Source: Ulota crispa
Taxonomy: Eukaryota; Streptophyta; Bryopsida; Orthotrichales; Orthotrichaceae
Direction of reading: 5' to 3'
Assembly (NCBI GenBank): GCA_963920765.1
Contig: OY987242.1
Location: 30,900,002-30,964,001 of the forward strand
DNA: 64,000 bases
A program made the position numbers and the translations under genes. Below are positions 35,913 through 46,962 of this stretch, in pieces. The notes under the pieces are model-generated. The model searched no databases, was not told the DNA's origin, and worked only from the letters and a program-made list of their open reading frames with translations. The number at the start of each line of letters is the position of its first letter. The stretch's first letter is position 1.

Positions 35913-36246
35913 TATTTGAGAGAGCCATATATCTCAGCAGTTTGATTAGTTATGTAGTACATAATAGGAGGTTTCAAAGCTTGGTACATTTCAGAGCTAT
36001 TTTCCCTATGCACAATTTTCAAAAGAAAAAATATTGGTTTTCATAATAAGTTCAAGGCTTGTTTTGTCATTTTTCCTTGTTCTCTCACATAAATGGGCCA
36101 TGCTTGTACCTTTGCACACCTTGCTAGGTGCATAGAACTTTTTTTATTTTCTCATGAGGAAACATGATTATGGATGAGGAATGTATTGCTTTTGCATGGA
36201 AGAGTCTTCAAAGAAACTTTGTACTCTTCAAGCTTGAAACCCTTAA

Positions 36247-36317
36247 CCCGTAAATGCTTGAGGTATCAAATTCTAGTGTAAAAACCACCAAAATTTGGTG
36301 CATCAAGCATTTAGGGG
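36247..36317. mobile_element. Tiny TTAA-flanked element, 71 bp
   Basis: TTAA at 36243-36246 and 36318-36321. Ends CCCGTAAATGCTTGA and TCAAGCATTTAGGGG with a central palindrome (caccaaaatttggtg). It consists of little more than the two inverted ends. A similar core without the TTAA ends is at about 11300-11335. Confidence 0.8.
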
Positions 36318-36321
36318 TTAA

Positions 36322-37683
36322 TGAAAGGATTGTGAGTATGAAGTGGAATCTTGATATGGACCATTATTGGACTACTGTCTTTCTTTATCATTTATCCCTT
36401 TGAATATTTTTTATATTTTTACATATGTAGAAGATATCTTGGAAGATGAAAACAAATAGCGTAAGCCCTATTATTCAAAACATACAAGTTAAAGAATTGA
36501 TGATAAATATGAATCAAATGCAATGAAAAGCAAACTAGGTAGAAGAAAGATGAAAGAAATATCTCTTCATCTGAAACACTAGTGTTCATGTTATAAGATC
36601 TAAAGGATAAATGTTTGAAAGTCTAAGCTCTAAGCATTACTAGGTCCCCTCTTGCTAATGGAGGATTTACTTGTAATCTTTAGTACAAAACCTCCTAAAT
36701 TCAAGTGGTCCTACAATTCTCAAAAGAACATGACGCTAATATTCACAAATCAAATACAAATGGAGGGATGAGGTTGGGCATCCCAAAGTCAATTACAAAT
36801 GAAGGGATATTAAAGAGGGTTAACCATATTGAAAGCAAAATTATAAGTTGGTTGAATTGCATTTTATACACTCTAAACGACTTTATTCCATAGAACAATG
36901 TAATTCTTGACCTATTTTTATTTGTATTCAAGGATTTGATCGACTGTATTTTTTACAATCAAATAAATCCAAGACCAGATTTCAAAAAAGGAAAAAAGAA
37001 ACGAAAGAGCTTTGAACTTTTGGCATATGTACCGACACCTAAGTTTGGAACGTGAAATTTATTACATATTCTAAATTTGATTATGATTGAATACCAGTCA
37101 CTTTTTCAAAGAGATTGTTACCACAGATATGAAATGCAAAGTTCAAAGTACAGTAAAAACTCCAAACTTTAGAGTACGTGATTGTTAAAATTATCTTTAA
37201 AGAATCTGTGTATTGAAATTATCCAGTCAGACGTACAATTTCAGAATGCCTTGAACGAAAATGTTTGGCAAACAATCGGAGCAGACTCTCTTGGCAAAAG
37301 TTATAATTCTATAGAGTTTAGATGACTTTCATAAATATTTAACTTCACCAAATTTGTTGTCAGATATGTATGGTGTGGCAGTACAAGTACTGAACAGAGC
37401 TGTAGGTTCCAAATCGTAATGCCTAAGCTTCACTGTTGCATGCCAAAGCAGTATCGCATTCAAGGAATTTTGAGTAGAAATAAATCAAGTTTAGCTTGAT
37501 CCTAAATAGTGTTTGTTGTAAACATTGACTATCCCGCAACAGCAACGGTAGAGAAGCCTTGAATCTGTCTTTTTGCATTCGACAGCACCGGTAGTACATT
37601 TGTCTTCACCAATGGAGTAGACGAGATGTTACGGTCAGGACAAGGTTCTCCATAAGGATACAAAGCTGCTCGAAGTTTTTCAC
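36322..37683. other. Intergenic sequence downstream of the reductase gene
   Basis: A block at about 36600-36750 (aagtctaagctc, ggaggatttacttgtaatctttt, aacatgacgctaat) is shared with 13370-13500, inside an intron of the ~145-residue protein gene: a dispersed repeat of unknown type. The right part is probably 3'UTR of the reductase gene. No gene recognised. Confidence 0.4.
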
Positions 37684-40600
37684 TTAAAATTTGTAGACTT
37701 GCTCCGTAGTATACCCAAGCTCCTTGAGAACGCCAATCAACTGCAAACGAGCGAATAACAAAATTGATCAGATTCAGATGAGCATGATATCCATCGAGCA
37801 TAGATGTTTGAATTACTGTATTGGCACGCCAAAAAAAGAAGCAAACTAGCTGATCTGAATATGTTAAGCAACTGTAAGTGCAAGGAATTGCAAATTGTCA
37901 AGGCAAACCGCTTCAAATAACTGCTATTTCAGTCGGATGAATCAAATAGATGTAAAATAGAAAGGTATCCGGAGATACAAATTACGGAACTTCGCTATTC
38001 GAAACTCTGTGGATACCAGAAAGGAAGTAAAAATTACCTCTCCTTGAGACTTGTCTGGAGCTTTATCTCCTGAAACAGTTTTCATGAATCCAGGGGGTCC
38101 ACAAACCTGCAATAAAAACAGGCACAACGACCACACCTATCAAAAGTTGAACATTTTGACACCCACTTTCAGTTTACTCACAACAGCAAAAGATTTATAA
38201 ACCCTTCAGGTCTAGACAATTGAGTAAGGGGTAATGCGACCACTGCTACGTCATTAAGACGAAAATCAAATATGAAAGGCATGCATACCCTGAGAAGAAG
38301 CATTTCCAGTACATGAATAATTAAGGAAATCTAAGAACACGAGTTACCAAGATGAGAGTGTTGTCGGAAGGGGGTGGTAGCCCTTTCATGAGCATATCCT
38401 TATTAACACGTCCCTTACCACCCTTCCATCCTTGCGATTCCTCTGATACGGCATAAAATACCTGCCGCAAGAGATTTGTGCACAACATCAGCAACCAACT
38501 GTCGAACTGATGGAAACATAAGCTCAATGACGCAAAATAAGAACAGAAATTGTTCGTACTAGAGGCAATAACGACACTATCACAGACAGTGCAATAAGGT
38601 TCAACATCAAACTCGTGCACAGTCCACACAAACAAAGATGCTCATGAATGAGGTTTGTGTCAATTTTTGAGCTGTTATGAAAACACTCCATTAAAATTGG
38701 GTTCTACGGAGTTACTCAGACAATTACTGCCCGAAAATATAAACAGCTCTAAATTAAAGTCCAGGCTTCTTACTAATCAACTCTAAAATACAGCAATAAC
38801 ACTACAAAAAGAAGGGACAAGATCAGCCGGCCAATGAAATACAAAATTGTAATGATTTCAGTTCTATTTAATAAAATATACCTTGAAATTAGGATGAGCA
38901 AATGAGAGAGCATCCAACTTTGATTTCAGCAAAATGTCGGCAGGTGTTTTATTTGAGAAAACAAGTGAGACCTGGAAGAAACATGGCACTGTTACACACT
39001 AGAAATTGGGAAACAAGCAAAACCCTCCATTTATATTCCTAATCACTTGATGAGAACTCGTCATGATAACAATACGTGTCTGATTTTATTAGAATTCGAA
39101 CCCTCTAAAAACTGAGCAGTCGAGATGAAGTCTGGAATATCGAGGTCAAGGGGATAGAAAAGTTCAGTCAGTAGACCTGTGTATTATCATCGGGGTTGGA
39201 AACAATGGCATCAATGACCTGTAACATGGGGGTTATCCCTGTACCTCCAGCAAGCTGCAAAACCATCGTTCATTCATCGCCTAGTGAGTTTAGTCTGAAT
39301 GACAACTGTTCACACAGTACCACCTATACAATCTTAATGTCAACTTGTGAATGTACCATATCGCAATAAAGAATATCCAATATTCTTGACATGTTTACCA
39401 ACAAATGGAAGGTCTATAAGATATCAGCACACCATTCCGATTTGTTTCTTCATGTTAGGCGTATATGCGAGTTTCGGGATAGGCCTAACAAAACAACGAA
39501 AATCGTTACTTTAGACAGATTTTGTGGAATGAATTAAGTTTAAATTCAAGATAATATGCACCATTGATCGTTCAGTAAATGTTTCGAGCACTCAGCTAAC
39601 AATGAAATCTAAAGATTATATTAGAAGTTACCCTTTCACATCCAAGGTATCTCCTGGCTTCAGGTGAGCCAAGTGCTGAGTCATGTTTCCTTGTGGGTAA
39701 ATCTGCACAAATGTACACAGAAATTACGTAGGGAACAGGTGTGCAAGACAACACAACGCAGAGCACATTTCAACGCTTTTCACACCTGCACAATGTCGCC
39801 TCTCACCTTAATCATCAAATCAAAATAGCCCTTCGAATCTGGAGGTGAAATTGGCGTGTACCTGCACAAATGTATCATGAGAAAGTAAAGCTGATTTCGA
39901 TTTCAATTTCACAAAAAAGATAGGTCAGTTTCCACGGACATGTGAATGCAGACAAACAAATTGCCTCCTCAACTCTCTGATTTCTGGCTGCAGCGGAAAT
40001 CTACTCATCTTCTAGCCAATGTGTGTAGGAAATCACTAAAAAGAAGATCACATCCATGCAACTATGTAAATCTGATCGACATGCTCATTCTAAAAGAGCA
40101 TTAACCTCGCATGACCAGTAATAATGACCCCGGGCAACACGAGAGCAACATAAATACTCACGGACGGATGACATAGTTTGGACTTCCATCCTTCTTCTTG
40201 CCAACCTCAGCTCTGCCAAAAGGAACACATCAATACAAAGATGTTCAGTATGTTATTCATGCATAGATATCCCCTTCAAAAAACCAAATTCTTGAAAAAC
40301 TTTTCCTAAAGACACTATTCTATTGTGATGCCTGTATTGTTCTTGCAACAGAAATTCAAGGTAGATATCCGTCCCTTTCAGTCAAAAAGTAGGTTTAGCG
40401 CGGCAAAGAGTGAGAGCCTTACTTCGTAATCAGACAGGAAGCAACGTGAAGGCCAAGTGCCTCCTGAGGATTGAATGCAAACCTGTTCCACCACCAAAAT
40501 GAGTATACTACAGAACGTGAAGAGACCATCAAAACAGAGAGTAGACACAAATGGCTTCGCAAACATGGGCATGATAGCCATTATGCACGTCTCTAGCACA

Positions 40601-42939
40601 CTGTTGATAAATTGATACAAAAAACTGGAATGAAAGGGAATACAGTAGTCAACACAGAAACTCAAAGTAGAGAACAAAGCTTGGCTCAGGACATACTGCA
40701 TACTTATCCAAAATTCCATTCACTGGGATTATGCTTGACGCATACCTGTACACTCTAGTGTTGTGATTGACGTCGCGAACTTCAGCCAACTTGAATTTCA
40801 CGAACTCATTAGCATTTAATGCTGCAACAATGATTCCAGTTTTTACGTTCAGCCAAATTCCCAGAATATGTTATATAAATGACTTATCCGAAACCATAAA
40901 CCTCAAAACGCGATAACAGTTTAGTCATCTGATTTGAAGAGTTCACACTCATGTTTATCGTATGCTGATCAGTCACGATTTAAGGGATAGATGATTATCA
41001 GGAAAGAAAGGCCTACCCATCTCTGGTTTACATTCTTGGGGCATATCGCGAGCGGCTTCTGCAACAGCTGGTTCGGATATTATCTGTTGGAAAAGAAACA
41101 TCAGGTCCCGCATCTATGACGAATACGAAGAGCAAAACTCCCGACATTTTTTCTTTCAGAGCTGTTAATCAACTACTGCCCGGGAACCAAGATGCCATAC
41201 CCGGATATATGCAGTCACGCTTGAAATGTCACTACTAAAATTCTACTACAAAAAGAAACAATACTTTCAATGGTTACAGCTACTCGAAAGCTGATGGAGG
41301 TACTACAAAAAGTGATGGCACCCTTCATCCTCATAGCCAATCTGATAACTACTACTCCCTCTGTCCCTCTAAAAACGTCCAAATCGGACATATTTCTTGT
41401 ACCACTAAACAGCTCCCTTTTGCTGATTCAAACCTTGAGAAAGCGTTTGCCATGTTCAATGAAAGCATTCCTCTCCTAGCAAGCTTGGCTTTGCCAATAT
41501 GAGGTACCATTATTGCTACTAATCTTTAAATCATCAATAATAAGGAGTTGGCAACATGCACAAACATGGTACTTTTTGCATGGAATTTGGGTGCCTAAAC
41601 GGTGACATAAAAATTGGAGATTTTGCATACATTTGGTAGATGGTATATTGATTTGAGAAAAAATGTGTCACTAGCACAAAGACTAAAAACACAGTTAATC
41701 CTTCACAAGGAAGCTTTTTGAACATTTTTAGAGGGACAGAGGGAGTATTAGACAATATGTAAGGTGGCTCAACAAGAATTGAATGCCTCAAGCAGAGAAG
41801 ACATATGCCAGCCAAAGATCAGTGCAGAAGTTAGCAACTTTCGATGGCCATTACAAATTCTGCGAATCTAACAGACCAAACGCAACTGATCGGTTTCAGA
41901 ATATGGAAAAAAAAAAGTTAAAACCTCTTTCACTCGTACGAGAACTCTGAAATAATTAAATTAAGCAAATTTCCTTCATTCAAAAGATACGTAAATCTCC
42001 ACGATATCAACTTCCCGATTCAAGTTCAAGAAACACGATAACACACTCTGACATCACACGTTCAACAAATGTGACGTAAAATTTTAGTAAAGCGGATGCA
42101 AATTTACAGTTCCTTGGCAATAAATATAGAAGCGTGCCAGCTCCTACAAGACCACAAGCACCTGAACGGTTTCATAATGTGGACCAAACAAATTTTAAAC
42201 CACTCGCATTCGTGCCAATATTAACAAGAACTCTACAAAAGGTTCATCAAACCAAAATTCCTTCGTTCAAGATACATAAATCTCCACGAAATTAACTTCC
42301 CGATACAAGTTTGAGAAACACGAGAACACACTCTGACATCATACATTCAACAAATGTGACGTAAAATTTCAGTAAAACGGATGCAAATTTACAGTTCCTT
42401 GGCAAAAATTATAGAACGTGCCAGCTCCTAAAAGACCACAAGCAATTGAACGGTTTCATAATGTGGACCAAATAAAAATTCAAAACCACTCGCATTCGTG
42501 CCAATATCAACAAGAACTCTACAAAAGGTTCATCAAACCAAAATTTCTTGGTTCAAGATACATAAATCTCCACGAAATCAACTTCCGGTTCGACAAGGAT
42601 GTCAACGCTTTCACAACGCATACAATCAATAACATTAACATCAAAAAATTAACACCAAAAACTTAACATCAAAAATTTAACATCGTGAATTTACCATTAA
42701 AAACTTAACATGCAAAATTCAATAAGGCAGATAGAATTTACCGTTCGTTGGCATGAAGTATAAAGCGCGCCAGCGCTTAACAGAGCACTAATTGTTGCCA
42801 ATGCACGTCCGGAAGGCGACGATGATGCGTCATCGTCCACGCGAACAGCGGCGGTGGTCAAGTACCGAGCACTTCTACTCCATTCAGTCTCGCGCATCAG
42901 AGTCCCCGCTCCCCTGCGCATCGCCATCGCCATCGCCAT
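37684..42939 (-). CDS. NADH-cytochrome b5 reductase, mitochondrial type, 13 exons
   Basis: Exons on -: 42742-42939, 41017-41083, 40746-40821, 40423-40482, 40162-40212, 39807-39861, 39632-39702, 39433-39484, 39177-39254, 38882-38971, 38348-38461, 38038-38106 and 37684-37740. All junctions are GT..AG and keep phase, giving 345 residues. The enzyme is an FAD flavoprotein that passes electrons from NADH to cytochrome b5. Seen in the protein: an Arg/Ser-rich N-terminus (MAMAMAMRRGAG.. SRSARYL) like a mitochondrial presequence; a hydrophobic segment ALATISALLSAGALY; the FAD motif RPYTPIS (150-156); YTPNMKKQIGM; the nucleotide-binding GGTGITP (213-219); VCGPPGF (305-311); and the C-terminus GYTTEQVYKF, typical of the plant mitochondrial branch. 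The first ATG of the MAMAMAM run is taken as start. Intron 1 (41084-42741) carries a Stowaway element and tandem copies of the end of exon 1. Confidence 0.95.
41355..41745. mobile_element. Stowaway MITE in reductase intron 1, 391 bp
   Basis: Starts CTCCCTCTGTCCCTCTAAAA and ends TTTTTAGAGGGACAGAGGGAG, flanked by TA (41353-41354, 41746-41747). These are the classic plant Stowaway (Tc1/mariner) ends. Confidence 0.95.
41870..42741. repeat. Tandem repeat (about 285 bp) containing copies of the exon 1 end
   Basis: Blocks such as aatttacagttccttggca occur at 42101 and 42386, 285 bp apart, and as aatttaccgttcgttggca at 42735, where they are the exon 1/intron 1 junction of the reductase gene. An earlier partial unit starts near 41875. 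Two diverged copies of the last ~45 coding bases plus donor therefore lie inside intron 1. The last interval is expanded by short aacatcaaaaattt-type repeats (42620-42720). Confidence 0.85.
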
Positions 42940-43426
42940 GTCGAGCAATTAAATACCAGCACCGTGTGATCCTCTTCGAAGACGAGACACCAGTTCTGCT
43001 TTTTTTTTAATAAGTTACTCGCAATGTGATCTTAACTTAAAACCACTCTCCACTGGAACCTGTCAAGAAGCAAAACGGATTCGCAAAAAACAGAGCAGCC
43101 CTGATCTCCGAAGCTCAAAACCTGGCTGCAATGGAAATGGACACCGTCGACGCAGTTCCGAACAGTGACTTTGAGGCGCTCAGCTTATTCTAGTAAATGT
43201 AATTGATTTAGTAGATGTCAGCTTCGGGACTTGTAAAGAGGTAGATTTTAAAAGAGGGCCTCCAGCATAGACTTCTGGCGAGTTGGTAGATTTCCGGCGG
43301 CTGTGGAGGTGTTCCGTGTAACGCCACGTGGGACGATTGTACTGGACTCTGTTCTGGGCTTGACAATTACAGGTCTGAGGTGGACCATTTTGGACCCCAC
43401 TCACGGAAAACTTTCTAATGAAAATG
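42940..43426. promoter_or_regulatory. Upstream region of the reductase gene
   Basis: Between the reductase start codon and the retrotransposon LTR there are fewer than 500 bp, so the promoter must lie here or extend into the LTR. No TATA box can be placed with confidence. No coding feature recognised. Confidence 0.35.
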
Positions 43427-43923
43427 TGTGACAGAGACACAGATTCTAAGGAAACCAAAATATATGCAAATATAATAGAAATATAAAACTTCTCACAATT
43501 GTGTCCAATTTTGAGGGGAGAGTTGTCTTTTATACTTTAGTCCTACCTTGGGAGGTGGAGTCAACATAGAGTTAACATAAGTCCCTTTACCTTGGGTAGA
43601 TATAGAAACTACAGATCGTTTTTAAGTTAACTGGTCCTAACTGCTAGTTAACCCTTGAGCGTCCAGAGCTATATTTGGATTTAGGAGAAAATGGGGGGTT
43701 TAATGGCTACCACAGCTTGGAAAATTACATCCAGAAAAAGTGACCGTAGGATTTGAAAAATGACTACATTCTCCGTTGATGTTGACCAACCATGGCTGTT
43801 TTCACCATCCAAATTTAAAAAATAAAGGAGATGAAGTTGTGGACCCCATCAATACTATACTATCAATTAAGCGCTTAAGAGTTAACTATTAGTTAACTGC
43901 TAGGACTTGGGTGTGATCACCCA
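43427..43923 (-). mobile_element. Ty1-copia LTR (3' LTR of the element), split by a TTAA MITE
   Basis: Starts TGTGACAGAG and ends GATCACCCA on +, so it has TG..CA ends on -. It matches 49712-49992 in the same orientation (shared aaatataatagaaatataaa, cttgggaggtggagtcaac, agttaactgctagga). Without the inserted 230-bp element and its TTAA it is 263 bp; the other LTR is 281 bp. Confidence 0.8.
43652..43881. mobile_element. TTAA-flanked element inside the LTR, 230 bp
   Basis: Begins CCCTTGAGCGTCCAG and ends GCGCTTAAGAG, with TTAA at 43648-43651 and 43882-43885. The other LTR reads ctaaTTAActattag at 49951-49954, the empty site. Same family as 18058-18299. Confidence 0.95.
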
Positions 43924-44189
43924 GCTGACTTTTACTTTAACACATCTTCAATCTAAGGTTACATCATTAAAAACTATTCCATGGCAAAACTTGAAACAGA
44001 GAAAATCCATAGATCTAGAAAAGAGTATAACTCATCGAGGACTTAATTTGTGAAGGAACCTCATCCTAGCAACTTATGCTAATCTTTTATGTGTGTAGGC
44101 TAGGAGAGCTTCAGTTAACATATCAGCTACATTGTGGGCTGAATCAATCATCTTTACCTCAATTTGTTCACCTTGTATAAGATCTTGAG

Positions 44190-45212
44190 TGAATCCGAAT
44201 ATTTGAAGGCAAATATATTTGACTCGGTTGATCTTGATGAATTCAGCTCCTACTTGTGCAATGCATGCGCAGCATTGATTTCAAAGATGACTGTTGGATT
44301 ATTGTCATGGGTGAACCAAAATTGCTCCATAACTACCTTGTGCAGATTGCATAACCACACTACCTTCCTAGTAGCTTCATGAAAAGCAATTAGCTCCAAA
44401 GGGTTAGCAAAAATGGCCGTGACGGTTAGCTTCACAGACTTCTATGAAATTGGTGGTTTATTCTTGAGGAAGATGTAACCAATCTGAGACTTCCTAGAAC
44501 TTTCATCAAATTTGAAACCAACATCAGCATACCCAATAATTTTTGGTATTCCACCCTTAGTGTAGTGTAGGCCCAGGTCTTCTGTGTCTCTGAGGTATCG
44601 GAGTAGATGCTTGACTCCATTCCAATGACGCACTCCGGGCTTCTACTTGTGCTTGGCAAACACACTTGTAGCAAAGGAAATATCCGGGCGTGTGTATGTA
44701 GATAAGTACAAAAGAGCTTCTACGGTTGCGAGATACATGTTCCTGTCATAGAACTCCTCTTCCTCCTCCTTGCAAGGACGGTAGAGATTATCAAATGTTC
44801 TACTTTGCCCCATCAAGAGGGTGGAAAATGGACTAGCTTGGTCCACATGGAACCTCTTCAACAAGGTTTGAATATAAGTGATTTGATGGAGAAAAATACT
44901 CCCATCAAGTAAATAAACCACTTGAAATCCTAGGTAGAAAGTAGTCTTGCCTAGCAACTTCATCTCAAATTGAGTAGTAAGTAAACTCATGGCATGCTTA
45001 CAAGTGTCCGGGGTGCCTACAAAGTTAAGGTCATCCACATATACTGTAATAACAACAAAACCGGTAGTCTTCTTCAAAGTGAAGAGACATGACATGAAGT
45101 TTGCCAAAGTGATGCCAACAAGGTAGGTGACTATGCTACCTGCTCTCAAAGAAAATTGATCCAAAGGCCATCGCGGTAGAAAATACCAACAAAGTTGCCA
45201 CCAAGACTTCAA
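44190..45212 (-). pseudogene. Ty1-copia reverse transcriptase / RNase H remnant
   Basis: On -, 45212-44643 encodes the second half of a copia reverse transcriptase with the catalytic YVDD box (VYVDDLNFVGTP) and later motifs (LGFQV, YLSTYTRPDISFA). After a frameshift near 44640 comes an RNase H-like part (GVKHLLRYLRDTEDLGL, IGYADVGF). A further frame gives LIAFHEATRKVVWL near 44390. Frameshifts make it non-functional. It ends at the LTR as expected for the 3' part of the element, and from 44671 rightward it is in the inverted-repeat arm. Confidence 0.85.
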
Positions 45213-45229
45213 AAACTATAAGGTGATGT

Positions 45230-46488
45230 TTGTGGACCCATCAATCCTCCATCAAGATCCTCAAGTACTTTTTAGTCCTTGTTGATGCTTCTAGAATACA
45301 TTTTGAGGTCTCATTCTTGAGTACTAAAAACATGGTCTTTGCAAAACTATTAGCTATGCTACTTAAGTTCCGAACTCATTATCTTGATAGCCCTATGAAA
45401 ACTCTAAAAATGAACAACCCTAAGGAATTCAAATCTCAAAAGTTTGAGGATTATTGTGTAGCATCAAATATTACCTTAACTAATTCTGTCCCTTATGAAC
45501 GTTCTCAAAATGGTGTAGCTAAAGCTTTTATTAAGAAGATTCAATTTATTACGCGACCTCTTTTTATACATGTCAAACTGCCTTCTAACTTTTGGAGCCA
45601 TACACTGCTCCATGCAGTTACTTTCCTTAAGTTCCATTCTACTTTGCTCAATGATCATTCTCCCTTAGAGCTAGCATCATGACAAGTTCCTAATATTGTT
45701 CATTTAAGAACCTTTGGGTGCTGTGTTTGCGTCTCCATAGCAGAGCCTCATAGGAAGTCAATTGGTAGTCATTGTCAAGATGATATATATGTAGGCTTTG
45801 ATTCCTCTAGTATTATTTGCTATGTCAATCCTTTAGTCGGGACTCTTTAAAGAACCCGATTCCAAAATTGTTAATTTGAGGAAATCCAGTTTCCATCCAT
45901 AGCAATCCCCAAACCTAGTCCCGGTTTGGAGTTTTGGGCTTTAGAGACCTTCACTGTGAACTCTAATCCTCGAATTGCCTTTGTTGATTCAGAAGTTTCT
46001 AAGCTTCTGTAGCTCAAGTTCCTTGCTAAAAAATTACCTGATGGTTTCAATAATACCACTAGGGTCACTAGCAACCCACTCCCTAGTATTGGTCCTTCAC
46101 CAATCACTATTTTGTATCAAAAGCATAGCCTTGACCTAGACTCAGTCCTACCTTCTTCCAAAGTGCTCCGGACCGACCCTCTCAGTCTTTGTAATGATCT
46201 CTTGTTTCCTTTTTACTTTGATCAATCTTTCATCTGTACCCCAACCAAAACTAACTTTGTACTCACCTTCGTCACTCGGATTACTACTTCTAGTTCTATC
46301 TTGTGACACTAGATGACGCCAAAGCAGGTTTTGACTGGCCCCAATGGTTAGAAGCCTTGTATGCTGAGTATTCTTCCTTTAGGAAGCATGGTGTCTTTGA
46401 TCCTTTAGTCATTAACCTCTATACTAAGCATGTTTGTACCAAAGTGAATTTTTGGGCCACTGAATGGACTTTGTACCAAATGTTGTGA
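45230..46488 (+). pseudogene. Ty1-copia integrase to RT N-terminus remnant, inverted copy
   Basis: On +, 45230-45682 encodes an integrase core (YFLVLVDASRIHFEV.., FEDYCVASNITL, SQNGVAKAFIK). The second catalytic Asp is replaced (MNNPKEF where DNAGEF is usual) and the Glu by Lys (NGVAKAF), so it is inactive. Past the stop codon the frame resumes with FGCCVCVSIAEPHRKS and reaches the RT start (DWPQWLEALYAEYSSFRKHG). Orientation is opposite to the neighbouring RT, gag and LTR logic. This is the inverted duplicate of 47020-48278. Confidence 0.85.
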
Positions 46489-46649
46489 TTTTGAGCATTT
46501 TGTTTCTTGGTAAAAATAAGTTCAAAACCAACAAGCTTAGTATGGAGGTTAATGACTAAGGGATCAAAGACACCATGCTTCCTAAAGGAAGAATACTCAG
46601 CATACAAGGCTTCTAACCATTGGGGCTAGTCAAAACCTGCTTTGGCGTC

Positions 46650-46849
46650 NNNNNNNNNNNNNNNNNNNNNNNNNNNNNNNNNNNNNNNNNNNNNNNNNNN
46701 NNNNNNNNNNNNNNNNNNNNNNNNNNNNNNNNNNNNNNNNNNNNNNNNNNNNNNNNNNNNNNNNNNNNNNNNNNNNNNNNNNNNNNNNNNNNNNNNNNNN
46801 NNNNNNNNNNNNNNNNNNNNNNNNNNNNNNNNNNNNNNNNNNNNNNNNN
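46650..46849. other. Assembly gap of exactly 200 N
   Basis: A round-number run of N. 46306-46649 just before it equals 46850-47193 just after it, apart from one substitution (gaatggac versus gaatagac), so the two contig ends probably overlap. Confidence 0.95.
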
Positions 46850-46962
46850 ACACTAGATGACGCCAAAGCAGGTTTTGACTGGCCCCAATGGTTAGAAGCC
46901 TTGTATGCTGAGTATTCTTCCTTTAGGAAGCATGGTGTCTTTGATCCTTTAGTCATTAACCT

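Noticed and set aside
35494..36246. A further TTAA element starting CCCCTTGCCTG at 35494
   Set aside because: TTAA plus CCCC is present at the left, but no matching right end was found before the 71-bp element.
41270..41479. 69-codon frame on +
   Set aside because: Largely inside the Stowaway element in the reductase intron.
46620..46956. Open frames spanning the N run
   Set aside because: They consist of undetermined bases.
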